Shown here: positions 1-8,909 of the stretch, piece by piece | How the letters are laid out: every line of letters starts with the position of its first letter | Position numbering within the stretch: the stretch's first letter is position 1 | Origin: Devosia sp. ZB163 | Lineage (GTDB): Bacteria; Pseudomonadota; Alphaproteobacteria; Rhizobiales; Devosiaceae | Length of the DNA stretch: 64,000 nt | Assembly (NCBI RefSeq): GCF_028613635.1 | Contig: NZ_JAQRMY010000002.1 | Span: 248,001-312,000, forward strand | Reading direction: 5' to 3' | Position numbers and translations under genes: made by a program | The notes under the pieces: model-generated | Told to the model about the DNA's origin: nothing | The model's input: the letters and a program-made list of their open reading frames with translations, nothing else | The model's database searches: none

Positions 1-251
1 AATGACCGGCCGAGGCTCACGACGTCGGCTACCTGGGCGAAAGCGTCGAGGCTCGGGTTCGCCGGCAGCCACACCGGCGGCACCTGCATGGTCTCCTGCG
101 GCGTCTTCAAACTGGTGAGGATCATCCAGGCCAGCGGGAAGGCCGCAACCACGGCTGCAACGATAATGGCGAGGACGAGGAGGGCGGTGGCCGGCGTCGC
201 CTTGTAGCGCGGCCGCTCCATGATGCGGCGATCGGCGGTGGTGGTGCTCAT
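1..251 (-). CDS. Carbohydrate ABC transporter permease, MalG-like (partial, 3' end outside window)
   Basis: Only the first 83 codons are present; the gene runs off the left edge. The N-terminus is a short basic cytoplasmic tail followed by one long hydrophobic segment (about residues 20-45), then a periplasmic stretch with the TSLKTPQE...PPVW pattern typical of the second permease of CUT1 sugar importers. The ATG overlaps the stop of the preceding permease by four bases (ATGA), so the two are translationally coupled. It would pair with the other permease in the inner membrane and dock the ATPase, which is not in the window. Substrate unknown. Confidence 0.85.
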   Translation of the reverse strand, partial: MSTTTADRRIMERPRYKATPATALLVLAIIVAAVVAAFPLAWMILTSLKTPQETMQVPPVWLPANPSLDAFAQVADVVSLGRS

Positions 252-1144
252 GAGTTCTTCATCTCCCGCGAGCGGGCGAAGGCGAACAGCAACGCGATCG
301 CGACGACCAGCGCCAGCATCAGCGTCACCGCCATCGCCGAGCCGAGCCCGCCCTGGGCCCGCTCGATGCCGACGCGGCGGATATGGAAAGTGAGGACGTT
401 GGTGGCATTCACCGGTCCGCCCTGAGTGATCAGCGCCACCGGCTCGAACACCTGCACGGCATTGATGATGCAGATCACGGCCGAGAACAGCAGCGTGTTG
501 CTCAGCATCGGAAGCGTGATCGAGAAGAACCGCTGCACCGGGTTCGCCCCGTCGATCTTGGCCGCCTCATAGAGCGACTCCGGGATCTGCGTCAGCCCGG
601 CGACGGCAAGCACGGTGAAGTACCCCACCTGCTGCCAGACATTGAGGATCACGATCGAGACCAGCGCTGTCTGCGGCGCGCTCAGCCAGGTCTGCGGCGG
701 AATACCGACCCAGCCCAGGATCTGGTTCAGCGGCCCCTCGGTCGGCGAGTAGAGCTTGGAGAACACCAGCGCCACCGCGATCATCGGCACCATGTAGGTC
801 GAGAACAGCACGGTCCGGAGGAACACCCCGCCCGGCGCGATCTTCTGGTGCACGAGCAGTCCGAGCATCACCGACAGCGGCAGGATGATCAGCACCGACA
901 GCACGGTGTAGATCGCCGTGTTGACCAGCGCCGCCTTGAAATCGCGACCCACCGAATTGTTGGCGAAGATGTCGATGAAGTTCTGCACGCCCACGAACGT
1001 GGCGGTCTCGAACCCCGTCTGCGTCGACCAGTTCTGGAAGCTGAGCCAGATGGTGAGCAGCATGGGGATGACGATGAAGACGCCGAGCAGCCCGGTTGCG
1101 GGCGCGAGCATCATGATCGCCGATCGGTGCTGGTTTGAAGTCAT
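248..1144 (-). CDS. Carbohydrate ABC transporter permease, MalF/UgpA-like
   Basis: A 298-residue inner-membrane permease with about six hydrophobic segments. The ABC-permease EAA loop is visible near residues 205-225 (EAAKIDGANPVQRF), the site that contacts the ATPase. The open frame extends upstream to 1282, but that extension is GC-rich hairpin sequence, so I chose the ATG at 1144, which puts a normal basic N-terminus before the first membrane segment. It lies between the binding-protein gene and the second permease, as usual for CUT1 importers. Substrate cannot be read from the sequence. Confidence 0.88.
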   Translation of the reverse strand: MTSNQHRSAIMMLAPATGLLGVFIVIPMLLTIWLSFQNWSTQTGFETATFVGVQNFIDIFANNSVGRDFKAALVNTAIYTVLSVLIILPLSVMLGLLVHQKIAPGGVFLRTVLFSTYMVPMIAVALVFSKLYSPTEGPLNQILGWVGIPPQTWLSAPQTALVSIVILNVWQQVGYFTVLAVAGLTQIPESLYEAAKIDGANPVQRFFSITLPMLSNTLLFSAVICIINAVQVFEPVALITQGGPVNATNVLTFHIRRVGIERAQGGLGSAMAVTLMLALVVAIALLFAFARSREMKNS

Positions 1145-1202
1145 CGTACTCGTAACGTTCGTCGCATGTCGGCGCTTGGGCGCGATGCTGGTGCGAGGGT
1201 CT

Positions 1203-1278
1203 CCCTCCCCTTCGCGGGGAGGGGACAGGGGTGGAGGTGTTCCCCCACCGGTGGTAGAGGGCGGGTTGCCCCGCCCTC
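1203..1278. repeat. Intergenic hairpin cluster (REP-like)
   Basis: Between the binding-protein gene and the permease lie three inverted repeats in a row: CCCTCCCC/GGGGAGGG with a 5-base loop (1203-1223), the palindrome CCACCGGTGG (1245-1254), and GAGGGCGGG/CCCGCCCTC with a 4-base loop (1257-1278). A near copy of the first hairpin recurs at 63759-63782. Hairpins here could protect or attenuate the mRNA between a highly expressed binding protein and its permeases; that role is inference. Confidence 0.7.
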
Positions 1279-1284
1279 CCATAG

Positions 1285-2577
1285 TTACTTCGCGTTGCGC
1301 TCGAGGATTTCGGTCGCGTCAGCCTGCGCCGTCGCAGCAGCATCAGCCGCCGACACCTGGCCGAACTGGATGGCCTCGAGGGTCTTCTGCAGCGACTCCG
1401 AGAACTCCTGGCCGCCCAGCACCACCGGGAACGGCTTGGCGTTGGCGAGCGTGTCCGTGTAGCCCTTGAGGAACGGGTCGCTGGCGAGCCGCTCGGCAAA
1501 GGCCGCGCCGTCCGAAGTCCGCGACGGGAGGATGCCCATCGACATCAGGATATCGCCCATCGCCGAAGCGCCGTCCGGACCGGACTCGGGCCCGTTGAGC
1601 CAGTTGAGGAAGTCCCACGCAGCGGCCTGTTCCTCGGCCGAAGCCTTGGCGTTGACCACGGTCATCCACGAGTACGAGATCGAGCGGGCGGTATCGCCCG
1701 ACGGGCCAACCGGGATCGGCGCGGTCGCGACATTGGCGAAGTCATCGCCCATGCCGGCCTTGAGCGCGGATTCCCACCAGTTCGCCATGATGATCATGCC
1801 GGTCTTGCCCGACACGAAGCTGTCGAGGAACGGCCCGGTGGTGTTGGCATCGGCCGTGGCCATCGCCGGATCGGAATAGCCCGACTTGATAAGCTTCTCG
1901 TAGAGCTCGAAGGTCTGCTTGGCCGCTTCGCTGTCGAGCGTCGGCTTGCCGTCGACCACGAGGTCGCCGCCGTTGGAGACGAGCAGCGAGGAGAACGGGT
2001 GCAGCACGCCGGCGGCCCACGAGTTGATCAGGCCGAAGCCCTGCTGGCCCTTGGACTTGTCGGTCAGCTTCTCGGCGGCGGCGAGGAATTCGTCCCAGGT
2101 CTTGGGCGCCTCGGTGATGCCGGCCTCTTCGAACAGCTTCTTGTTGTAGTTGAGCGCGTAGACGTCGATCTCGTTCGGGATGCCGTAGAGCGTGCCGCCG
2201 ATCGAGGCGGCGCCGATCACACCAGCGGGCCAGTTGGCCCTGACGTCGGCAGCAATCGCCTCGGGAACCGGCGCAACCAGCTGGTCCTTGGCGAGGTCCG
2301 GCAGCCAGGCATCATAGATGCCGGCAATGGTCGCACCGCCAGCGCCGCCACCCGAAGTGCGCAGCGTCGTGAGCAGGTCGCCGAACGGAACGGCGCGCAC
2401 GGTGATCTTGGTGTCGGGGTGAGCCGCCGTATAGGTCGCGGCGGCAGCTTCCAGCTTCGCCACGGTATCGGGGGCCCAGTGGGTGAGGAACGACACATCC
2501 GCGGCCTGGACCAGCGCGGTGCTCGATAGCAGGACAGCGGCGGTGCCGATGGCACCCAGCGAAGCCCGGAACAGCAT
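1285..2577 (-). CDS. Extracellular sugar-binding protein of ABC transporter (family 1 SBP)
   Basis: A 430-residue secreted protein with a clear signal peptide (residues 1-25, cleavage after VQAA). The mature part has the family 1 solute-binding pattern: an N-terminal TVRAVPFGDLLTTL lobe, PKTWDEFLAAAEKL near residue 140, and MIIMANWWESALKAG near residue 265. It captures a sugar or oligosaccharide in the periplasm and delivers it to the two permeases downstream. It is the first gene of the minus-strand operon, with operator-like repeats about 45-70 bases upstream. Ligand unknown. Confidence 0.9.
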   Translation of the reverse strand: MLFRASLGAIGTAAVLLSSTALVQAADVSFLTHWAPDTVAKLEAAAATYTAAHPDTKITVRAVPFGDLLTTLRTSGGGAGGATIAGIYDAWLPDLAKDQLVAPVPEAIAADVRANWPAGVIGAASIGGTLYGIPNEIDVYALNYNKKLFEEAGITEAPKTWDEFLAAAEKLTDKSKGQQGFGLINSWAAGVLHPFSSLLVSNGGDLVVDGKPTLDSEAAKQTFELYEKLIKSGYSDPAMATADANTTGPFLDSFVSGKTGMIIMANWWESALKAGMGDDFANVATAPIPVGPSGDTARSISYSWMTVVNAKASAEEQAAAWDFLNWLNGPESGPDGASAMGDILMSMGILPSRTSDGAAFAERLASDPFLKGYTDTLANAKPFPVVLGGQEFSESLQKTLEAIQFGQVSAADAAATAQADATEILERNAK

Positions 2578-2901
2578 GTTTGGATTCTCCCTGTTGACCG
2601 GGCACGCTTCATGCCCGGCTGACGTTATAGAGTTATGACGTTATAACGACTTTGGTCAAGAGCCTGTGCGTGTGACGATCCAATGGGAGCCCACGGGCAT
2701 GGCTGGGGCTCTGGTCGCCGGTGGGTCGACACGGACCAGAGGCGTGCTGTTCCTCCGCCTTTTGACCAAGATGCGACCCAAACTTTGTATGTTGGGAAAG
2801 GACTCGCACATACCGTCCCGAAGCCCTCAGTAGCTCCCTTCAGGTGCGCGATGACACAGCTGTCGGCTTGTTTGAGCCTCGCGCCCGTTTGGGCCTAGAA
2901 A
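2578..2901. other. Intergenic region between sugar-ABC operon and DUF4239-like gene
   Basis: About 320 bases with no convincing gene. The ORF on the + strand at 2683-2898 has no recognisable protein pattern. The region holds the promoter side of the divergent sugar-ABC operon, including the repeat cluster at 2621-2648. Confidence 0.6.
2621..2648. promoter_or_regulatory. Candidate operator of the sugar ABC operon
   Basis: The nonamer GACGTTATA occurs twice in direct orientation, at 2621 and 2637, 16 bases apart. The second copy lies within a perfect palindrome CGTTATAACG (2639-2648). The block is AT-rich against a GC-rich background and sits about 45-70 bases upstream of the binding-protein start. 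This fits the operator of a sugar-responsive repressor, whose gene is not in the window. Confidence 0.45.
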
Positions 2902-3720
2902 ATGGCGAGCTGGATCGACAACGTCCCGATCCTCTGGCTCGCAATCGCAATCCTCTTGTGCATGAGCCTCGCGGCGGTGGTCGGTTTCTGGGCGCGCCGA
3001 TCGTTCATGAAGGATCAGGGCGATCCCGATACTTCAGGGCAGGAGGCCTACATCGTCTCCGCCGTCCTGGGACTGCTTGCTCTGCTCATGGGCTTCACCC
3101 TCTCGCTATCCCTCGATCGGTTTGAAACGCGCCGGGCCCTGGTCCTCGAAGAAGCGAACGCCATTGGCACTGCCTACCTGCGCACCCAGTTGCTCCGCGA
3201 ACCGCATCGCGGCCGGCTCACCGATCTCTTGGTTTCCTACATCGACAACCGCCTCGCCTTCGCCAAAACCGACAGCGCCGATGAGCGTCGCGAGCGTCTT
3301 GCGGCCGACGACCAGCTCACCGTGGATCTTTGGGCAGCAACCGCCGCGGCTTTTGATGAGATCCGGTCTACTGCCTTCTCCACCGGCTATCTCGACTCCA
3401 TCAACGCGGTGCTCGACCTCGATACCTCGCGCCGAACGGCGGGAGCCGCCCGGGTCCCGGCGGAGGTGTTCGGCATGCTCGCCCTGTTCACGCTGGTTGC
3501 GAGTGGCCTCCTCGGCTTTGTTCTCACTGGGCCGCGGCGGCGCATCACGGCCACCTTCCTGCTGCTGCTTATGGCACTCGCCCTTTCACTGATGCTCGAT
3601 ATCGACCGCCCATCGGCCGGCCTGGTGGTGGAGTGGCAGGAGCCGCTCGAGGCCCTGCGTGCCTCGATTTCGGCGCACCCGCCCGATGCGTACGACCGCT
3701 GGCGAACGCCGCCGGCCTAG
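2902..3720 (+). CDS. DUF4239 / bestrophin-like membrane protein
   Basis: A 272-residue protein with two hydrophobic segments near the N-terminus (about 8-28 and 48-70) and two near the C-terminus (about 188-208 and 215-232), separated by a long soluble helical region. The FETRRALVLEEANAIGTAYLR stretch after the second segment is characteristic of the bestrophin-like DUF4239 family. Function is not established for the family; a channel-like role is sometimes suggested. Its stop overlaps the stop of the convergent MFS gene. It stands alone with no obvious operon partners. Confidence 0.65.
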   Translation: MASWIDNVPILWLAIAILLCMSLAAVVGFWARRSFMKDQGDPDTSGQEAYIVSAVLGLLALLMGFTLSLSLDRFETRRALVLEEANAIGTAYLRTQLLREPHRGRLTDLLVSYIDNRLAFAKTDSADERRERLAADDQLTVDLWAATAAAFDEIRSTAFSTGYLDSINAVLDLDTSRRTAGAARVPAEVFGMLALFTLVASGLLGFVLTGPRRRITATFLLLLMALALSLMLDIDRPSAGLVVEWQEPLEALRASISAHPPDAYDRWRTPPA

Positions 3721-4931
3721 CCCGAAAGCGTGTCCACCTTACGTAGGGCAGGGAAGAGCCTGGCCCAGATGAGGACGACCGCGATCGTCCCGAGCCCGCC
3801 AAAGGCGACCGCTGCAACCGGCCCGATCACCCCGGCAAGGACACCGGACCTGAACTCGCCCAGCTGGTTCGATGTGCCGATGAACAGCGAGTTGACCGCG
3901 TTGACCCGGCCGCGCATGTGCTCCGGCGTCAGTAGCTGAACCAGCGAGCTGCGCACCACGACGCTCACCGTGTCCGCCCCACCGAGGATGACCAGCATGG
4001 CGATCGAGAGAATGATGTCGGTGGAGTATGCAAAGACCACCGTCGCCGCGCCGAAGATCGCGACCGCCCACAGCATCTTGATCCCGACCTTGCTCTGCAG
4101 CGGGAAGCGCGCGAGCAGCAGCGACATTGCCACCGCCCCCACCGCCGGCGCCATGCGGAGAAAGCCCAGCGCCCACGGTCCGGCATGGAGGATGTCGCGG
4201 GCATAGACCGGGAGCAGGGCGGTCGCGCCACCCAGCAGCACGGCGAACAGATCGAGCGAGATCGTCCCCAGCATTACCGGCTTGCTCTTGATGAAGGCGA
4301 CGCCCGCGAACACCGACTCGAAGGTCACCGGCGGCCGTGCCGTCGTGACTTCGGGCCGCGGAATCGAGATCACGTTGTAGCTCGCCGCAAGGAACAGCAC
4401 GCCCGAAACGAGGAACGGCACCACGGGCCCCAGTCCGTAAAGCAGTCCGCCCGCCGCCGGCCCGATGATCAGCGCCGTCTGCATCACCGATGTCGATGTC
4501 GCCACCGCCTGTTGCAGTTGCGGCATGGGCACGATGCCGGGCAGCAGCGCCGCCATGGTCGGGCGCTCGAAGGCAGCTGCCGCGCCCATCACCGCCACTG
4601 CGGCGAAGATCCCCCAGGTCGGCAGCCAACCCTGCCACACACCAAGCGCGACGAAGCCCATCGTCACCGCCTCGATGATCTGGCAGATGAGCCCGATCTG
4701 GCGCCGGTCGAACTGATCCGCCACCTGTCCGGCGACGAAGGTCAGCACCAGCATGGGCAGGAACTGGAACAGCCCCACCATGCCGAGGTCGAACGGGTTG
4801 CGCGTCCGGTCATAGACCAGCCAGCCGATAGCCACCGCCGACCCCTGGAACGCTATCGAAGACAGCGCTCGGGAGGACAGGAAGTGCCGGAAGGGGCTGA
4901 GCTTTAGGACGTGTGGGGCGGGACTCGACAT
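3717..4931 (-). CDS. MFS exporter, EntS/MFS_3-like
   Basis: A 404-residue protein with twelve predicted membrane segments. The loop between segments 2 and 3 carries GQVADQFDRRQIGLI, the MFS motif A variant seen in the EntS/TetV-like (MFS_3) branch. FRSGVLAGVIGP near residue 360 also fits that branch. Proteins of this group export siderophores or drugs; the substrate here is unknown. It is a single gene, convergent with the DUF4239-like gene and divergent from the TRAP/kdu operon. Confidence 0.8.
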   Translation of the reverse strand: MSSPAPHVLKLSPFRHFLSSRALSSIAFQGSAVAIGWLVYDRTRNPFDLGMVGLFQFLPMLVLTFVAGQVADQFDRRQIGLICQIIEAVTMGFVALGVWQGWLPTWGIFAAVAVMGAAAAFERPTMAALLPGIVPMPQLQQAVATSTSVMQTALIIGPAAGGLLYGLGPVVPFLVSGVLFLAASYNVISIPRPEVTTARPPVTFESVFAGVAFIKSKPVMLGTISLDLFAVLLGGATALLPVYARDILHAGPWALGFLRMAPAVGAVAMSLLLARFPLQSKVGIKMLWAVAIFGAATVVFAYSTDIILSIAMLVILGGADTVSVVVRSSLVQLLTPEHMRGRVNAVNSLFIGTSNQLGEFRSGVLAGVIGPVAAVAFGGLGTIAVVLIWARLFPALRKVDTLSG

Positions 4932-5250
4932 AGGCAGGATGCAGTCCTGCCACGGCCCCCGCGATCCTACAACTCATCCCTTCGGCGCCATGCCGACATA
5001 GTTGTCATACAGGTTTCGGAGACTTGTATGTTGACAATCCGACGACCCCTCAACTAACCAATTCGACAGGGGAGGGATTGGTAAAGCACACATCGATGTG
5101 CAGCCGGCCCGCGGCTGTTGCTTCGCGCCATCAGTTGGCGCGCGATAGATTTGGCTTGCCGCGAAATGGTGCGGTCGCCACTACAGTCGATGTCCCGTCT
5201 ATTATTGTCCATACGTGCCTGAGAGTCCTGAAAGCTCATACGGGAGGATA
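4932..5250. promoter_or_regulatory. Divergent promoter region of the TRAP/kdu operon with GntR-type operator candidates
   Basis: No gene is supported here. Three related motifs are present: TTGTCATAC at 5002-5010, an inverted relative TTGTATG-TT-GACAA at 5024-5037, and TTGTCCATAC at 5205-5214. The first two form an inverted repeat (CATACAGGT, 7 bases, ACTTGTATG, one mismatch) at 5006-5030. FadR-type GntR repressors bind comparable TTGT-N-ACAA half-sites, and such a regulator is encoded in this operon. The last site lies about 40 bases before the first gene. Confidence 0.45.
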
Positions 5251-6234
5251 ATGATGTTTCAGATGACCAAGCTCGCCGCTGCGGCCCTTGTGGCTGCCGC
5301 CATGTCCATCGGCCCTGTGACGGCACAGACCGTCCTGGTCGCTTCCGACACGCATCCGGACGGTTACCCGACGGTCGAGGCCGTCAAGCATTTCGGCCAG
5401 CTCGTCAGCGAGCGCACTGATGGCCGCTATTCGGTCGACATGAAGTTCGGCGCCCAGCTCGGTCAGGAGGCCGACACCGTCGAGCAGGTCCGCGCCGGCG
5501 CCATCGCCATCAACCGCACCTCGCTCGGTCCGTGGAACGGCCTCGTCAAGCAGACCATCGTGCCGTCGCTGCCCTATATCTTCCGTGACACCGCCCATGC
5601 GCGCGCCGTCATGAGCGGCCCGATCGGGGATGAGATCCTTGCCGCCTTCGAGCCCTACGGTGTCGTCGGCCTCGCCTTCTACGATGGCGGCGCCCGCTCG
5701 TTCTATACGTCGAAGAAGCAGATCACCTCGGTGGATGACCTAAAGGGCATGAAGCTCAGGACCATGCAGTCCGACATCTTCGTGGACATGATGGCCGCCT
5801 TCGGTGCCACCGCGACACCCATGCCTTACGGCGAAGTCTACTCCGCCATCGAGACCGGCGTGGTCGATGGCGCCGAGAACAACTTCCCCAGCTACGACAC
5901 CGCCAAGCACTCTGAAGTGGCCAAGTTCTACACCCTCGACGAACACCTGATTGTCCCGGAGGTCCTGGTCATGTCCAAGATCGTCTGGGACACGATCAGC
6001 CCCGAGGACCAGGCGATCATCAAGGCCGCCGCCAAGGAGAGCGTCGCCAAGCAGTATGAGCTTTGGGACGCCAAGGTCGCGGAGTCGCGCAAGATCGTCG
6101 AAGCCTCCGGCTCGACCATCGCCGACGTCGCCAACAAACAGGCCTTCGTCGATGCCGTGAAGCCGGTCTACGACAAGTACGCCGCAGATCCCGACCTCAA
6201 GGCCCTGATCGAGAAGATTCAGGCGCTTCAGTAA
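5251..6234 (+). CDS. dctP: TRAP transporter substrate-binding protein (DctP family)
   Basis: A 327-residue periplasmic protein with a signal peptide ending at about VTAQT. DctP features are the TVEQVRAGAIAINRTS region, LKGMKLRTMQSDIFVDMMAAFGATATPMPYGEVYSAIETGVVDGAENN (about residues 155-205), where the arginine before TMQ normally clamps the substrate carboxylate, and the C-terminal helical cap. I chose the ATG at 5251 because GGGAGG stands just upstream; an open frame extends to 5215. It feeds the QM membrane subunits downstream. The kdu genes in the operon suggest a uronate or oligouronide-derived ligand. Confidence 0.92.
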   Translation: MMFQMTKLAAAALVAAAMSIGPVTAQTVLVASDTHPDGYPTVEAVKHFGQLVSERTDGRYSVDMKFGAQLGQEADTVEQVRAGAIAINRTSLGPWNGLVKQTIVPSLPYIFRDTAHARAVMSGPIGDEILAAFEPYGVVGLAFYDGGARSFYTSKKQITSVDDLKGMKLRTMQSDIFVDMMAAFGATATPMPYGEVYSAIETGVVDGAENNFPSYDTAKHSEVAKFYTLDEHLIVPEVLVMSKIVWDTISPEDQAIIKAAAKESVAKQYELWDAKVAESRKIVEASGSTIADVANKQAFVDAVKPVYDKYAADPDLKALIEKIQALQ

Positions 6235-6293
6235 GCCTCTCGGTGCCGGGGCGATTGTCCCGGTACCGTCGGCCGTCGGGGAGGGACGTCCAA

Positions 6294-6872
6294 TTGACTT
6301 TGATCGATGAGGCGGTCGCATCACGGCCGCGCCTGCGCCGGCTCGCGAGGGTCCTGTCCGCCACCAGCACCGCCGCGCTCTACCTGGCCGGCCTGCTGCT
6401 GGTGCTGATGACTATCTTCGTGGGCTGGCAGGTTTTTACCCGCTACGTGCTCAACTGGTCGAACGCCTGGACCGAACCGGCGGCCGTCCTGCTCATGAGC
6501 TGGTTCATCTTCCTGGGCTCGGCCGTCGGCATCCGCGAGAACTACCACCTCGGCTTCGATGTGCTGCTCTACGTGCTGCCCAAGGGCGGCAAGAAGTACC
6601 TGCGCACCATCTCCGACTTCGTCGTCCTCGCCTTCGCTATCGGCATGGTCGTCTACGGCATGCAACTGGTGATGCTCTCCTGGGCCGCCCGCATGCCCAC
6701 GCTCGGCGTGCCAGAAGGGACCAAGTACCTGCCGGTCGTCGTCGGCGGCGTGCTGATCGTCCTCTTTTGCCTCGAGCGCCTCGTCGTCCGCTGGTCCGGC
6801 GTCGACATCGACCGCGACGTGAACGTCGACCTCGACGAAGTTCCCGTGGCCGCTGCGGTCAAGGAGGCATAG
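6294..6872 (+). CDS. dctQ: TRAP transporter small membrane subunit (DctQ)
   Basis: A 192-residue protein with four hydrophobic segments and the DctQ pattern (VFTRYVLNWSNAWTEPAAVLLMSWFIFLGSAVGIREN, with the conserved W-E and H-x-GFD region after it). There is no ATG at the right place: the TTG at 6294, nine bases after GGGGAGGG, is the best start. It links the binding protein to the large permease in the inner membrane. Its stop precedes dctM by four bases, and dctM's ribosome site AAGGAGG lies in its last codons. Confidence 0.88.
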   Translation: MTLIDEAVASRPRLRRLARVLSATSTAALYLAGLLLVLMTIFVGWQVFTRYVLNWSNAWTEPAAVLLMSWFIFLGSAVGIRENYHLGFDVLLYVLPKGGKKYLRTISDFVVLAFAIGMVVYGMQLVMLSWAARMPTLGVPEGTKYLPVVVGGVLIVLFCLERLVVRWSGVDIDRDVNVDLDEVPVAAAVKEA

Positions 6873-6876
6873 TCCG

Positions 6877-8163
6877 ATGGAACTCTGGGTGCTTTTCGGC
6901 TCCTTCACGCTGCTCATGCTGATCGGAACCCCGATCGCCTTCTGCCTCGGCGTCTCGGCCTTCGCCACCGCGCTCTTCATGAAGCTGCCCCCTCTGGTGA
7001 TCTTCCAGCAGGTCAATTCCGGCATGAGCATCTTCACGCTGCTCGCCGTCCCCTTCTTCATCTATGCCGGCGATCTCATGGTGCGCGGCGGCATCGCCCA
7101 GCGCATCGTCGCCTTTGCCGGCTCGCTCGTCGGCCACCTGCGCGGCGGCCTCGGCCAGGTCAATATCGCCGCCTCGACCCTCTTCGGCGGCATCTCAGGC
7201 TCCGCAGTGGCCGAGGCTGCAGCTGTCGGCGGCCTGATGATCCCGCAAATGAAGCAGCGCGGCTATGGCGCCGACTATGCGGTGAACATCACCTCCATGG
7301 CCGCGCTCATCGCGCTGCTCCTGCCGCCCAGCCACAACATGATCATCTATTCGATCTCGGCAGGCGGAAAGATCTCGATCGCCGACCTCTTCACCGCCGG
7401 CATCATTCCCGGCCTGCTCTTTGCCGCCTCGCTCATGGTCGTCGCCTACTTCGTCGCCCGCAAGCGTGGCTATCCAACAGAGGCGTTTCCGGGCTTCCGC
7501 AAGGTCGGACAGCTATTCCTCGTATCGCTGCCGGGCCTGCTGCTCATCGCCATCATCTTCGGCGGCGTGCGCTCGGGCATCTTCACCGCGACCGAAAGCT
7601 CGTGCATCGCCGTCTTCTACGCGCTGCTCGTGACCATCCTCGCCTACCGCAACATGAACTGGACCAACTTCGTCCATGCGACCCTCGGTGCGGTGCGGAC
7701 GACCGCCATGGTGCTGCTCATCATCGGCACCGCCGCCGCCTTCTCCTACCTCATGGCCCGCCTCAGCGTGCCGGCGCTGCTGATCGAATTCCTCAACAAC
7801 ATTTCGTCCGACCCACTGGTCATCCTGCTTCTGCTCAACGTGCTGATGCTGTTCCTCGGCACGTTCATGGATATGGGTCCGATGATCATCATCACCACGC
7901 CCATCTTCCTGCCCGTGGTCCAGGCCTATGGCATCGACCCCGTGCATTTCGGCGTCATCATGATCCTCAACCTCGGTATCGGGCTCAATACGCCGCCGGT
8001 CGGTGCCGTGCAGTTCGTCGCCTGCGCCGTCGGCAAGATCACCGTCTGGCAGGCCATGCGCTCGATCTGGCCGTTCTACTTCGCGAGCCTCATCGTGCTC
8101 GCCCTCGTCACCTACATCCCCGCCATCTCGCTGTGGCTGCCGGGCGTCTTCAGGGGCCACTGA
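6877..8163 (+). CDS. dctM: TRAP transporter large permease (DctM)
   Basis: A 428-residue, multi-spanning (about 12 segments) sodium-coupled permease. Diagnostic stretches are FFIYAGDLMVRGGIAQRIVAFA, STLFGGISGSAVAEAAAVGGLMIPQM (about residues 100-125) and LNLGIGLNTPPVG near residue 375. Length is normal for the family. It forms the translocation path for the acid delivered by the DctP protein. AAGGAGG precedes the start by 9 bases, and the next gene follows after 2 bases, so it is mid-operon. Confidence 0.93.
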   Translation: MELWVLFGSFTLLMLIGTPIAFCLGVSAFATALFMKLPPLVIFQQVNSGMSIFTLLAVPFFIYAGDLMVRGGIAQRIVAFAGSLVGHLRGGLGQVNIAASTLFGGISGSAVAEAAAVGGLMIPQMKQRGYGADYAVNITSMAALIALLLPPSHNMIIYSISAGGKISIADLFTAGIIPGLLFAASLMVVAYFVARKRGYPTEAFPGFRKVGQLFLVSLPGLLLIAIIFGGVRSGIFTATESSCIAVFYALLVTILAYRNMNWTNFVHATLGAVRTTAMVLLIIGTAAAFSYLMARLSVPALLIEFLNNISSDPLVILLLLNVLMLFLGTFMDMGPMIIITTPIFLPVVQAYGIDPVHFGVIMILNLGIGLNTPPVGAVQFVACAVGKITVWQAMRSIWPFYFASLIVLALVTYIPAISLWLPGVFRGH

Positions 8164-8165
8164 CC

Positions 8166-8909
8166 ATGACTTCCGAACTCGGGCGCCCAGTGCTGGCGCC
8201 GCGCCCCAAGCTCTCCGTCCGTCTCATCGATGCATTGCGCACCGATATCGAATCCGGCCGAGTACAGGGTGGCCAGAAGCTCCCCAGCGAGGTGCAGCTC
8301 ACCGTCAAGTTCGGCGTGTCGCGCACCGTCGTGCGCGAGGCGCTGGCGGCGCTCGCTGCCGACGGATTGGTGGAAACGCGCCAGGGCTCCGGCGCCTTCG
8401 CCGTGCAGCAGCGCTTCTCGGCCTTCAGCAATCTGGCTGCCGACAAGATTTCGATCGCGATCAACGTGCTCGAGGTCCGCATGGGCATCGAGATCGAGAG
8501 TGCCGGGCTCGCTGCCCAGCGCCGGAACCCGTCGCAGGACGCGGCCATCCACGAGGCCTACTACGAGTTCGATCGGCTGCTTGCGCTCAACGAAGCAACC
8601 GGCAAGTCCGATTTCGCCTTCCATCGCGCCATCGCCGCCGCCACCAACAATCCGTTCTACATCGAGGTGCTCGAAGCGCTGGGCACGCGCACCATTCCCT
8701 GCGACGTCACTTCTCCCTGGGGAACGGACAGCATGCTGACCCTCGACTACCAGATGGGGCTGCAGGTCGAGCATGCCCGGATCATGGACGCGATCTCGGC
8801 CGGCGACGCGGGTGAGGCGCGTGCCGCCATGCGGGACCACCTGACCAACAGCCAGCAACGCTACCGCGCCCGTCTGCAACGCCCCACCGCCACTCTACCT
8901 AGGACTTGA
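8166..8909 (+). CDS. GntR-family transcriptional regulator, FadR/FCD subfamily
   Basis: A 247-residue regulator. Residues about 15-80 form the winged helix (IESGRVQGGQKLPSEVQLTVKFGVSRTVVREALAALAADGLVETRQGSGAFV-like). The C-terminal half is the all-helical FCD ligand domain with the metal/acid-binding pattern (D near FDRLLALNEATGKSDFAFHRAI, then H in VEHARIMDAI and H in MRDHLTNSQQRY). FCD regulators of this kind sense carboxylic sugars such as uronates. An open frame extends far upstream inside dctM, but the ATG two bases after the dctM stop is the natural start. It probably controls its own operon. Confidence 0.88.
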   Translation: MTSELGRPVLAPRPKLSVRLIDALRTDIESGRVQGGQKLPSEVQLTVKFGVSRTVVREALAALAADGLVETRQGSGAFAVQQRFSAFSNLAADKISIAINVLEVRMGIEIESAGLAAQRRNPSQDAAIHEAYYEFDRLLALNEATGKSDFAFHRAIAAATNNPFYIEVLEALGTRTIPCDVTSPWGTDSMLTLDYQMGLQVEHARIMDAISAGDAGEARAAMRDHLTNSQQRYRARLQRPTATLPRT

